From the NCBI RefSeq assembly GCF_003626915.1, contig NZ_CP032570.1, forward strand, positions 2,541,001-2,605,000: a stretch of 64,000 nt of DNA, read 5' to 3'. The DNA comes from Tsuneonella amylolytica. Its GTDB lineage: Bacteria; Pseudomonadota; Alphaproteobacteria; Sphingomonadales; Sphingomonadaceae. Positions 1 to 7,158 of the stretch are shown piece after piece (positions within the stretch are counted from its first letter, which is position 1; each line of letters opens with the position of its first letter). The notes below the pieces were generated by a model. The model had not been told where the DNA came from, ran no database searches, and saw only the letters and a list, made by a program, of their open reading frames with translations. The position numbers and the translations under genes are program-made.

Positions 1-196
1 TCGCCGCCGCTTGCTCGATCTCGGCATCCGCGTCGACGAAGTCGCTCTTCAGGAGGGCGGCGAGTTTCTTGCCGACCGTGGACTTGCCGACACCCATCAG
101 GCCGACCAGCACCACCGGCCGGTCGAGCCGGCGGGCGAGGGCGGCGATCTCGGTATCGCTTGGCCCCGGATGTCCTGCGGATGCGGCGGAGTGCAT
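1..196 (-). CDS. aroK: Shikimate kinase, N-terminal part (cut by window start)
   Basis: The reverse strand encodes 65 residues starting at the ATG at 196 and running off the window edge. It contains a Walker A loop GLMGVGKST at residues 32-40, followed by the D-A-D-A-E stretch (55-59) that follows the first strand in shikimate kinases. AroK phosphorylates shikimate with ATP in the cytoplasm, step five of the chorismate pathway; the enzyme is usually about 170-200 residues, so roughly two thirds is missing here. The gene is divergent from the operon starting at 277. The start was chosen because the in-frame ATG gives a short family-like leader before the P-loop. Confidence 0.9.
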   Translation of the reverse strand, partial: MHSAASAGHPGPSDTEIAALARRLDRPVVLVGLMGVGKSTVGKKLAALLKSDFVDADAEIEQAAA

Positions 197-224
197 TGCC
201 GCTCGGCCTATAGATGGGCTAGGG
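196..224 (+). promoter_or_regulatory. Predicted promoter for the 277-4189 gene string
   Basis: TTGCCG (196-201) and CTAGGG (219-224) lie 17 bp apart. The -10 box sits inside GCTAGGGC, close to the GCTANAWC octamer known for the Caulobacter housekeeping sigma factor. The -35 box overlaps the aroK start codon on the other strand. Predicted from sequence only. Confidence 0.45.
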
Positions 225-276
225 CGCGTGCAACCATGCATACGGGCACGCAATTCGGTCGGGAAGGGTCGCGCTG

Positions 277-417
277 ATGGCGCTGGAGAAACGGCGGATC
301 GGCTGGATCGCGGGCACAATCGTCGTCGCGCTGCTCGCCTATGCCTGGGTCGACGGCGGGGAGGAGCCGCTGCGCCCGATCGTCGAGCCCGTACCCGTTC
401 CGGAGCACGTGCGATGA
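277..417 (+). CDS. 46-residue single-pass membrane protein, unknown function
   Basis: The ATG at 277 opens a 46-residue reading frame: basic start (MALEKRRIG), one hydrophobic segment at about residues 9-24 (WIAGTIVVALLAYAWV), then an acidic, proline-rich tail (EEPLRPIVEPVPVPEHVR). The stop overlaps the next start in an ATGA arrangement, suggesting translational coupling to the secreted protein that follows. I do not recognise a family. The charge pattern suggests N-in topology with the tail in the periplasm. The overlap, the good hydropathy and the upstream promoter argue that it is real. Confidence 0.65.
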   Translation: MALEKRRIGWIAGTIVVALLAYAWVDGGEEPLRPIVEPVPVPEHVR

Positions 418-2327
418 AATTGTTGCATCTGGCCGCGGGCGCCGCCGCGCTGGCTCTCGTATCGGGGCTGGCCGTGGCGCAGAGCGCGCCCGAATCGATC
501 CTGCCGCCGGGTTACGACAACCCCGCACCGGCACCGGCGCCCGCACCCACGCCCGCGCCGCGGCCGACCCCCGCACCGCGGCCCGCCAGCCCGGCACAGG
601 ACCAGGCTCCGGCGACCACCTCGAGCCCTGTCGTCCAGCCGATCCCGCGCTCCGGTTCCGCCTCGTCGGCGCCCGCCGCGTCCGCAGCCTCGACGGCTCT
701 GGGACGCGACCTGCCGACGCTGGCCGAGCTGGAGCGAATGTCGACCGACGAGCTCGACGAACTGCTCGGCCTGAAGCCCAAGGTCGACATTCCGCCCGCC
801 GCGCGCCGCTCGCTCGCCGAAGTGGGCATACTTTCGCCGGCCGAGGGCGGGCTGCCGACACGATCGCTCGCCAATCAGCCGGCGTCCCTCGTCCGCGCGG
901 CGCTGAGCGGCACGACCCGGCCGCTCGTCTCGCGCTGGGGCCACATCCTGCTGCGCCGCGCGCTCGCCAGCCGGCTCGCCGCCCCGCAAGGCATGGACCC
1001 AGCCGAGTTCGCCGCGCTGCGCGTCGCCGCGCTCAATGCGATGGGCGAATTCGTCGCGGCGCGCGCGGTGGCGCAGGACGTCGATACCGCGAACTGGAAC
1101 CCGCGGCTGACCGCGGCTGCGCTCGACGCGTATATCGGCACGGCCGATCTCACCGGCGCCTGCCCGGCGGTACGGCTGCAGGGCAACGTGCGCGAGGACG
1201 GCAACTGGCGCCTGTTCCAGGGCATCTGCAATGCCTATTCGGGCGAAGGCGCGCGGGCCAAGGCCGATCTCAACCGAGTGCGCAGCCGGGGCCAGGCAGC
1301 CAGCATCGATGCGCTGCTGGCGCAGCGTTTCGCGGGCGCCGCGGGGCGGGGCCGCAATGCCGTGACCATCGAATGGAACGGGGTGGAGGAACTCACGCCG
1401 CTGCGCTTCGCGCTGGCGAACGCGGTGGGCGAACCGGTGCCGGAAGGTTTGCTCGAGAACGCGAGCCCTTATTACAGCCGGGTGATGGCGACGGCCCCGA
1501 TGCTCGGGCTGCCGCAACGCATCGCGGCGGCTGAACGGGCAGGGCGCGAGGGCATCCTGTCGTCCTCCGCGATGATCGACCTTTATTCCCAGCTTCATGC
1601 CGAACAGGTTGTCGAAGGACCGGCCGCCACCACCGCCGACCGCTTGCGCCAGGCCTACGTTGGCGCGGACGCCGCCGCACGGCTGGCTGCGATCCGCGAC
1701 GTTTGGAACGGGACGGGCGACACGGCCGGGGCGAACGGCGGCGGCGCGGCGGGGGCCATCGATTACGCTCGGCTGGTCCTCACCGCCTACGCCTCGGCGC
1801 GGCTCGAACCGAGTGATGATTATGCCGACGACGCACCAAACCTCATCGCCGCGATGCTCGCCGCCGGGCTCGAGCGCGATGCGCTGCGCTGGGGCGAGGT
1901 GGTTCCGCAAGGGGGGCAGGCCTGGGCGCAGCTGGTCTTCGCCGCGCCCGGACGCCGCGATGCGGTGTCGGACGGGGCCATCGACGATTTCGTCGGCGAC
2001 GACGGCAGCGCCGACAAGCGCAAGTCCCAGTTTCTCGTCGCCGGGCTGGCTGGCCTCGGCCGAATGGACGAGGGTTCGGTCGCCGGATATTCCAGCGACC
2101 TCGGCATGAGCCTAGGGTCGCAGACGCGCTGGACACAGGCCATCGACGCGGCCGCCGCGGTGGACAACCAGGCGCTGGTCGCCTTTCTCGCCGGCCTCGG
2201 CATGCAGGGCGAGGGGTGGGATCGGATGACCGCCCGACACCTCTACCACATCGTCGCGGCGCTGAACCGCGTGGGCCTCTCCGCCGAGGCGCGCATGATC
2301 GCGGCGGAGGCCGTGGCGCGCGGGTGA
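414..2327 (+). CDS. Large secreted Ala/Pro-rich protein, unknown function
   Basis: A 637-residue protein. The start ATG at 414 overlaps the upstream stop and gives a clear Sec signal peptide (MKLLHLAAGAAALALVSG..., cleavage expected near AVAQ-SA). A Pro/Ala linker follows (about residues 38-58), then a Ser/Ala/Thr-rich stretch, then about 540 residues of Ala-rich, probably helical sequence without a catalytic motif I can recognise. Helical-repeat architecture is possible but not provable by eye. It sits in one string with the small membrane protein and xerD. It is probably periplasmic and possibly held near the membrane by its small neighbour; that is inference. Confidence 0.75.
   Translation: MKLLHLAAGAAALALVSGLAVAQSAPESILPPGYDNPAPAPAPAPTPAPRPTPAPRPASPAQDQAPATTSSPVVQPIPRSGSASSAPAASAASTALGRDLPTLAELERMSTDELDELLGLKPKVDIPPAARRSLAEVGILSPAEGGLPTRSLANQPASLVRAALSGTTRPLVSRWGHILLRRALASRLAAPQGMDPAEFAALRVAALNAMGEFVAARAVAQDVDTANWNPRLTAAALDAYIGTADLTGACPAVRLQGNVREDGNWRLFQGICNAYSGEGARAKADLNRVRSRGQAASIDALLAQRFAGAAGRGRNAVTIEWNGVEELTPLRFALANAVGEPVPEGLLENASPYYSRVMATAPMLGLPQRIAAAERAGREGILSSSAMIDLYSQLHAEQVVEGPAATTADRLRQAYVGADAAARLAAIRDVWNGTGDTAGANGGGAAGAIDYARLVLTAYASARLEPSDDYADDAPNLIAAMLAAGLERDALRWGEVVPQGGQAWAQLVFAAPGRRDAVSDGAIDDFVGDDGSADKRKSQFLVAGLAGLGRMDEGSVAGYSSDLGMSLGSQTRWTQAIDAAAAVDNQALVAFLAGLGMQGEGWDRMTARHLYHIVAALNRVGLSAEARMIAAEAVARG
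526..600 (+). repeat. Low-complexity Pro-Ala coding repeat
   Basis: Tandem imperfect CCGGCA/CCCGCG-type units encode alternating Pro-Ala with later Pro-Arg-Pro variants. This is a typical envelope-spanning linker directly after a signal peptide. The repeat is prone to length variation by slippage. Confidence 0.7.
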
Positions 2328-2349
2328 TCGCGCGAAAAGGCCGCGTCCG

Positions 2350-3231
2350 GTGACCGCCATCGACGAGTTCCTGTCGATGCTCGCCGCCGAGCGCGGGGCG
2401 GCAGCGAACACGCTTTCGGCCTATCGGCGCGATCTCGAAGGGGCCGAAGCGGCGATCGGCGATCTGGCTGCGGCCGACGGGACGGCGCTCGCCCGGCTGG
2501 GGCAGGCGTGGTCGGAGTTGGCCCCTTCGACGGCGGCGCGCAAATCGTCGGCTCTCCGCCAGTTCTACGGCTTTCTCGTCGACGAAGGTCTGCGCGAAGA
2601 CGACCCGGGCTCCGCCCTGCCGCGACCCGCCCCCCGGCGACCGTTGCCCAAAGTCCTGACCCATGCCGAGGTGGAGGCGCTGTTCGGGCGTGCCGAGGAC
2701 GAGGCTTCTGGCGATCGCCCGGCGGCGATACGGCTGCTGGCTTTGCTGGAACTGCTCTACGGCTCGGGCTTGCGTGCGACCGAACTGGTGTCGCTACCCC
2801 TGTCCGCCGTCCCGCGCGATGCGCCGCTGCTGACCGTGACCGGCAAGGGCGGGCAGGCGCGGATGGTGCCAGTCGGGGGGCGCGCCCGAACGGCCCTTTC
2901 GCGGTGGCTGGCGGTGCGGCCCGCGGGCGGACGCCATGTGTTTCCCTCGACGGCCAAGTCGGGCCACCTTTCGCGGGTGCGCCTGTTCCAGCTCGTCAAG
3001 GAACTCGCCCTGCGCGCCGGCATCGCGCCGGAGCGGGTGAGCCCGCACGTCCTGCGCCACGCGTTCGCGACCCATCTGCTGGAGGGCGGGGCGGACCTGC
3101 GCGTGTTGCAAACCCTGCTCGGCCACGCCGACATCGCGACAACGCAGATCTACACCCACGTCGATTCGGCCCGGCTGGTGGCGCTGGTCAACGAACGCCA
3201 CCCGCTTGCGCGCGGCGGCGCACGCGCCTAG
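2350..3231 (+). CDS. xerD: Site-specific tyrosine recombinase XerD
   Basis: A 293-residue tyrosine recombinase starting at GTG 2350, with AAAAGG about 10 bases upstream. The N-terminal SAM-like arm-binding domain covers about residues 1-90 and the catalytic domain about 100-290. The catalytic set is complete: R142 (GSGLRATEL), K166 (TGKGG), H233 and R236 (HVLRH), H259 (LLGHAD) and nucleophile Y268 (IYTHV). With XerC it resolves chromosome dimers at dif. Length and the lack of flanking phage genes or attachment repeats argue for the housekeeping recombinase rather than an integrase. XerC versus XerD cannot be settled with certainty by eye. Confidence 0.9.
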   Translation: MTAIDEFLSMLAAERGAAANTLSAYRRDLEGAEAAIGDLAAADGTALARLGQAWSELAPSTAARKSSALRQFYGFLVDEGLREDDPGSALPRPAPRRPLPKVLTHAEVEALFGRAEDEASGDRPAAIRLLALLELLYGSGLRATELVSLPLSAVPRDAPLLTVTGKGGQARMVPVGGRARTALSRWLAVRPAGGRHVFPSTAKSGHLSRVRLFQLVKELALRAGIAPERVSPHVLRHAFATHLLEGGADLRVLQTLLGHADIATTQIYTHVDSARLVALVNERHPLARGGARA

Positions 3232-3233
3232 CT
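3206..3233 (+). promoter_or_regulatory. Predicted promoter for accA inside the 3' end of xerD
   Basis: TTGCGC (3206-3211), 16 bp, CTAGCT (3228-3233). Only 8 bases separate the -10 box from the accA ATG, so the transcript would be leaderless or nearly so; no Shine-Dalgarno sequence is visible. The block around the -10 box recurs before divL (11819-11833). Confidence 0.4.
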
Positions 3234-3241
3234 GCCGCCGG

Positions 3242-4189
3242 ATGCAATCCTATCTCGAATTCGAGAAGCCGGTCGCCCAGCTCGACAAGCGGATCGAGGA
3301 ACTGCGCGCCGCGTCCGAGGGCGACGATGTCGATATCTCGGCCGAGCTCGCTCGCTTGGAGGCGAAGAGCGCCGAGCTTCTTGCCTCCACCTACGCCTCG
3401 CTGACCCCATGGCAGAAGACGCAGGTCGCCCGGCATCCCGCGCGCCCCCACTTCCGCGATTTCGTCGAGCATATCTTCGACGAATTCGTGCCGCTCGGCG
3501 GAGACCGGCTGTACGGCGACGACCAGGCGATCATGGGCGGCCTCGCCACGCTGGGCGATCGCAAGGTCGTGCTGATCGGCCACGAGAAGGGTCACGATAC
3601 CGAGACGCGGATTCGCCACAACTTCGGGATGGGCAAGCCCGAAGGATACCGCAAGGCGATCCGCCTGATGGAACTCGCCGGGCGCTTCGGGCTGCCAGTC
3701 GTCACGCTGGTCGACACCTCGGGCGCGTTTCCGGGCATCGAGGCGGAAGAACGCGGGCAGGCCGAAGCCATCGCTCGCGCGACCGAGGCATGCCTTGCGC
3801 TGCCGGTGCCGATGGTCGCCGCGATTGTGGGCGAAGGCGGATCGGGCGGTGCGGTCGCGCTGGCGAGTGCCGAGCGGGTGCTCATGTTCGAGCATGCCGT
3901 CTATTCGGTCATCTCGCCGGAAGGGTGCGCGTCGATCCTCTGGCGCACGGCCGAGAAAGCGCCCGAGGCGGCCGAGGCCATGAAAGTCACTGCGCAACAT
4001 CTCGAGCGGCTGGGCGTGATCGACCGGATCGTGCCCGAGCCGGTGGGCGGCGCTCATCGCAATCCCGCCGCGGCCGCCGCGGCGCTCGGCGAAGCGATCG
4101 GCGAGGAACTGGATGCGCTTGCCGGACTGGGTCCTGACGCCCTCCGGCGCCTGCGCGAGGAACGCTTCCTGACCATCGGCGGCAACTGA
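3242..4189 (+). CDS. accA: Acetyl-CoA carboxylase carboxyltransferase subunit alpha
   Basis: A 315-residue subunit of the carboxyltransferase that, with AccD, moves carboxyl from biotin-BCCP to acetyl-CoA, the first committed step of fatty acid synthesis. The N-terminal [21 protein letters not shown] helix and the [10 protein letters not shown] oxyanion loop (about residues 200-209) are characteristic. The ATG at 3242 was chosen because it gives the usual length; an upstream in-frame start at 3206 lies inside xerD. It begins 10 bp after xerD and ends the operon. A possible local promoter lies just upstream. Confidence 0.95.
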   Translation: MQSYLEFEKPVAQLDKRIEELRAASEGDDVDISAELARLEAKSAELLASTYASLTPWQKTQVARHPARPHFRDFVEHIFDEFVPLGGDRLYGDDQAIMGGLATLGDRKVVLIGHEKGHDTETRIRHNFGMGKPEGYRKAIRLMELAGRFGLPVVTLVDTSGAFPGIEAEERGQAEAIARATEACLALPVPMVAAIVGEGGSGGAVALASAERVLMFEHAVYSVISPEGCASILWRTAEKAPEAAEAMKVTAQHLERLGVIDRIVPEPVGGAHRNPAAAAAALGEAIGEELDALAGLGPDALRRLREERFLTIGGN

Positions 4190-4302
4190 GTACAGCGACC
4201 CCGCTTAGGGGAACCAAGCCCGCCCCGAACGGGTTTCCAAGGCCATACATGCAATCTCGCGGCGAGGGGTGGACCGCCGCATGGCCCTTGGAGACAGTTC
4301 CC

Positions 4303-5775
4303 ATGAAACGATTCGTACCCGCGCGCCACGCCGCGCTATACCTCAGTGCGGCAGCCCTAGCCGTCGGCGGTTGCGCGACGACGGGTCCGGCCGTGGCCCA
4401 GTCGAACACCGGGATCACTGCTGCCGAAGCACGTCAGGGTGCCGAGGCGAACCCGCAGCTGTTGCAGGAGTTCGGCGGCCGGATGACCGGCCCCCAGGCC
4501 CAGTATGTGGAGCAGGTCGGCAAGAACATCGCCATCCAATCGAGCCTGTCGAACGCGCGCGACGCCTTTACCGTGTCGCTCCTCAACAGTTCGGTGAACA
4601 ACGCCTTCGCGATCCCCGGCGGCTACATCTACACCACGCGCCAGCTGGTCGCGCTGATGAACAACGAGGCGGAACTCGCGGGCGTGCTCGGGCACGAGGT
4701 CGGCCACGTGGCAGCCCGCCACTCGCAAAAGCGCCAAAGCCGCGCGACGCAGAACGGCATCCTCGGAGTGCTCGGACAGGTTCTCGGTTCGGTCGTCGGT
4801 GGCGGCTTCGGCAACCTGATTTCGCAAGGGTCGCAGTACGCCACGCAGTACTACACCCTCAAATTCTCGCGCAGCCAGGAGAATCAAGCCGATGCGCTCG
4901 GTGTGCAGTACCTGACCCGCGCGGGGTATGATCCGCACGCGATGGCGACCGTCCTGCAGAGCCTCGCGAACCAGAACGCGCTCGACGCCGCGCTGCAGGG
5001 CCGGGGTGCCAGCAGCACACCGGCGTGGGCCTCCACCCACCCCGATCCGGCGAGCCGGGTGCGGACGGTCAACAACCTTGCGGGTAGCCGCACGGGCATC
5101 ACCAATCGCGACACCTTCCTCGCGCGGATCGACGGGCTTACCTATGGCGACGATCCGCGGCAGGGCGTGATCGAGGGCAACCAGTTCATCCATCCCGACC
5201 TGCGGCTGAGCTTCAGCGCCCCGTCGGGCTTCTACCTGATGAACGGCACCGATGCCGTGTCGATCAACGGGCAGAGCGGGCAGGCGCAGTTCAAGGGAGG
5301 CGCCTACAACGGCAACCTCGAAACGTACGTAAGGCAGGCGTTCGCAGGGCTGAGTCAACAGCAGCAGATCGCGCCGCAGAACCTGCAGCGCACCACGATC
5401 AATGGCATTCCCGCCATGATCGGACAGGCACGCGTCAATTCGGGCAACGGGCAGGTAGACGTGACCGTGGTCGCCTACGAGTTCTCGAACAATCAGGCGT
5501 ATCACTTCGTCACGATCAGCCAGGCGGGTCGTTCGGCCGTCTTCAACCCCATGTTCCAGTCGATGCGGCGGATCACGTCGTCGGAAGCAGCGCAGGTGAT
5601 CCCGCGGGTCATCGACGTGGTGACAGTCGGCAGCAACGACACCGTCCAGTCGCTGGCGGCGCGGATGGCCTATACCACGGCGCAGGAGCAGCGTTTCCGG
5701 GTGCTCAACGGCCTGAGTTCGGCCGAGCGCGTGGTGCCGGGACAGAAGGTGAAGCTCGTCGTACGCTCGCGCTGA
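4303..5775 (+). CDS. M48-family zinc metalloprotease lipoprotein (BepA/YfgC-like)
   Basis: A 490-residue envelope protease. The N terminus is a lipoprotein signal with lipobox ending at C24 (AVGGC). The M48 domain has HEVGH at 131-135 and the third zinc ligand candidate E193 (SQENQADALG). The C-terminal part holds a domain of unknown role and then a LysM-like segment at about 440-490 (VTVGSNDTVQSLAARM...VVPGQKVKLVV), suggesting peptidoglycan binding. Family members degrade or assist misfolded outer-membrane proteins. The start at 4303 is preceded by a weak GGAGAC; the alternative at 4249 would add residues before the signal peptide. It ends at a bidirectional terminator. Confidence 0.9.
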   Translation: MKRFVPARHAALYLSAAALAVGGCATTGPAVAQSNTGITAAEARQGAEANPQLLQEFGGRMTGPQAQYVEQVGKNIAIQSSLSNARDAFTVSLLNSSVNNAFAIPGGYIYTTRQLVALMNNEAELAGVLGHEVGHVAARHSQKRQSRATQNGILGVLGQVLGSVVGGGFGNLISQGSQYATQYYTLKFSRSQENQADALGVQYLTRAGYDPHAMATVLQSLANQNALDAALQGRGASSTPAWASTHPDPASRVRTVNNLAGSRTGITNRDTFLARIDGLTYGDDPRQGVIEGNQFIHPDLRLSFSAPSGFYLMNGTDAVSINGQSGQAQFKGGAYNGNLETYVRQAFAGLSQQQQIAPQNLQRTTINGIPAMIGQARVNSGNGQVDVTVVAYEFSNNQAYHFVTISQAGRSAVFNPMFQSMRRITSSEAAQVIPRVIDVVTVGSNDTVQSLAARMAYTTAQEQRFRVLNGLSSAERVVPGQKVKLVVRSR

Positions 5776-5830
5776 CGGCAACCGGCGTCGCTCCGGCGGC
5801 GCCGTTTCCGGCAATCGCCCAAACGAAAAA

Positions 5831-5868
5831 GGGCGGCGGGATCGCTCCCGCCGCCCTTCTCTTGTTTC
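5831..5868. terminator. Bidirectional intrinsic terminator
   Basis: A perfect 11-bp stem, GGGCGGCGGGA (5831-5841) with TCCCGCCGCCC (5846-5856), with a 4-nt loop. A T-rich tract follows on the plus strand (TTCTCTTGTTT) and five A precede the stem (5826-5830), giving a U-tract for the minus strand. It separates the convergent protease and pilin genes. Confidence 0.9.
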
Positions 5869-5880
5869 GGTCGTGACCGA

Positions 5881-6060
5881 TTAGCAGGCGGTGCCCGTGC
5901 CGGCCATGCAGGTCGAAACCTTGGTGAAGGTGCCGGTCAGCTGATTGCCGAGGCCCTGCATCGCGGCGATCGCGGCAACCGCGATGAGAGCGGCGATTAG
6001 GCCGTATTCGATGGCGGTCGCGCCGTTTTCGTCACGGGCGAGAGTCTTGATGAACTGCAT
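5881..6060 (-). CDS. Flp/Fap-type type IVb pilin
   Basis: A 59-residue class III prepilin. It has a short basic leader MQFIKTLARDENG, a predicted prepilin peptidase cut before A-T-A-I-E-Y (Glu at +5, Tyr at +6, the Flp signature), a hydrophobic helix, and a C-terminal tail with two cysteines (STCMAGTGTAC) that may form a disulfide loop. The start at 6060 has AGGAGA 7 bases upstream. A second pilin lies just upstream on the same strand. No tad assembly genes are present in the window. Confidence 0.9.
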   Translation of the reverse strand: MQFIKTLARDENGATAIEYGLIAALIAVAAIAAMQGLGNQLTGTFTKVSTCMAGTGTAC

Positions 6061-6177
6061 GTGATGTCTCCTGTTTGATCTTCGCATTACCCCGCCCTTG
6101 CCGCACCCAATTAACGGCTTCGGGCTATCGTGCTTTTACGGAGAGGTGATTGAAAATTTCCTAACCGCAAAACCCAA

Positions 6178-6363
6178 TCACTTGGTCGTGGCCTTCTGCA
6201 TCTTGTCCGCCGTGTCATTCCACATGTTGGTCGTGACATTTCCGAAGTTCTGGATTGCCGCGACCATCGCGAGGAAGATGAGGGACAGTATCAGGCCATA
6301 TTCGACGGCGGTCGCGCCCGAGATGTCGCTGGCAATGGCCCTTATGAGCTTGCGCATCGGCAT
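6178..6363 (-). CDS. Second Flp-type type IVb pilin
   Basis: About 61 residues, paralogous to the pilin at 5881-6060: leader MPMRKLIRAIASDISG, then A-T-A-V-E-Y and a hydrophobic helix ending in a Lys-rich, cysteine-free tail. Start choice is ambiguous between 6381, 6363 and 6357; 6363 has GGGAA at suitable spacing, while homology with the paralog favours 6357. A 117-bp gap without a gene separates the two pilins. It is divergent from mutT. Confidence 0.85.
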   Translation of the reverse strand: MPMRKLIRAIASDISGATAVEYGLILSLIFLAMVAAIQNFGNVTTNMWNDTADKMQKATTK

Positions 6364-6449
6364 TGGTTGTTCCCGTTCCATCGGCTACTGCCCGACGAGC
6401 GCCGTTTTGGGTCCGACCCGTTAAGAAAAGGTTGCAGCAAGGCCTCGAA

Positions 6450-6869
6450 GTGGAAAAACCTCCGACAATTCTGATGGTCGTCGCGGTCGCGCTGACCAAC
6501 GGTGAAGGCCGGTTCCTGCTGCAACGGCGACCGGCCGGAAAGCAGCACGGGGGCCTGTGGGAGTTTCCCGGCGGCAAGGTCGAACCTGGCGAAACCCCGC
6601 GCGCTGCGCTCGTCCGCGAGGTTAACGAGGAGTTGGGCATCGCGCTTGACCCGGGCGCGATCCAGCCGGCTGCGTTTGCCGACGGAGCTGCGGCGACACA
6701 CGAGGGCGGCATCGTCATCCTGTTTTACAGCTGTCGGCGCTGGCAGGGAAAACCCGTAGCAACGGATGGGGCGACGATCGGCTGGTTCGCGCCAGGCGAG
6801 GCGGCCCGGCTCGCGATGCCGCCACTCGATATCGAACTCCTGGCCCAGTTGTCGGGAGGCGGCGGATAG
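6450..6869 (+). CDS. mutT: Nudix hydrolase, 8-oxo-dGTP diphosphatase MutT
   Basis: A 139-residue Nudix protein starting at GTG 6450. The full Nudix box G-x5-E-x7-R-E-V-x-E-E-L-G lies at about residues 41-63 (GGKVEPGETP...REVNEELGI), preceded by LLQRR and WEFPGG, as in MutT. MutT hydrolyses 8-oxo-dGTP to the monophosphate and prevents A:T to C:G mutations. An in-frame extension to 6363 would overlap the divergent pilin start. The next feature is tRNA-Arg, 46 bp downstream. MutT is more likely than another Nudix enzyme because of the product length and the WEFPGGK context. Confidence 0.85.
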   Translation: MEKPPTILMVVAVALTNGEGRFLLQRRPAGKQHGGLWEFPGGKVEPGETPRAALVREVNEELGIALDPGAIQPAAFADGAAATHEGGIVILFYSCRRWQGKPVATDGATIGWFAPGEAARLAMPPLDIELLAQLSGGGG

Positions 6870-6872
6870 GTG

Positions 6873-6900
6873 TTGCCAAGCCGGTTTCGCCTGCCTATGT
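6873..6900 (+). promoter_or_regulatory. Predicted tRNA-Arg promoter
   Basis: TTGCCA (6873-6878), 16 bp, CTATGT (6895-6900); the mature tRNA starts 16 bases later. The 14-nt block GTTGCCAAGCCGGT (6872-6885) occurs identically at the tRNA-Asn promoter. Confidence 0.6.
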
Positions 6901-6915
6901 GCCGCCCTCCAGTGC

Positions 6916-6992
6916 GCGCCCGTAGCTCAGCTGGATAGAGCATCAGACTACGAATCTGAGGGTCGGACGTTCGAATCGTTCCGGGCGCGCCA
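6916..6992 (+). tRNA. tRNA-Arg (anticodon ACG)
   Basis: A 77-nt cloverleaf. Acceptor stem GCGCCCG (6916-6922) pairs with CGGGCGC (6982-6988), followed by discriminator G and an encoded CCA (6990-6992). The anticodon loop CTACGAA places ACG at 6950-6952. The T loop TTCGAAT is standard. ACG is normally edited to ICG to read CGN codons. Confidence 0.97.
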
Positions 6993-7036
6993 ACATTTCA
7001 GGCCGGTCTCCATCGCGGAGGCCGGCCTGAAATGTT
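6992..7036 (+). terminator. Long hairpin directly after tRNA-Arg
   Basis: An 18-bp stem with one G-T wobble: 6992-7009 pairs with 7019-7036, loop of 9 nt. It begins at the last base of the encoded CCA. There is no T-run afterwards, so it may act as a processing or stability element or a Rho-assisted terminator rather than a canonical intrinsic terminator. Confidence 0.6.
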
Positions 7037-7158
7037 TCAGGGCTGCCGCTTGCGCCGTTCACCCCGATGCGTCAGGCAGCGGTGATCCGCTGTCTTTCGG
7101 AACCTTGCGCGGCATCGCGAGGTTCCTCTCGGCAGCCGCAGAGGCAAGGGGGGGAAGA

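Noticed and set aside
2350-3231. XerD-type recombinase as a phage or island integrase
   Set aside because: No attachment repeats, no adjacent tRNA, and housekeeping neighbours (accA) on the same strand; all residues fit XerC/XerD.
4205-4240. Possible terminator stem between accA and the M48 gene
   Set aside because: CCCG/CGGG pairing is interrupted and no T-run follows, so it is too weak to call.
4357-5814. 485-codon open frame antisense to the M48 protease
   Set aside because: It is a shadow of a GC-rich gene: no family resemblance, His/Arg/Val-rich composition, and it crosses the terminator region.
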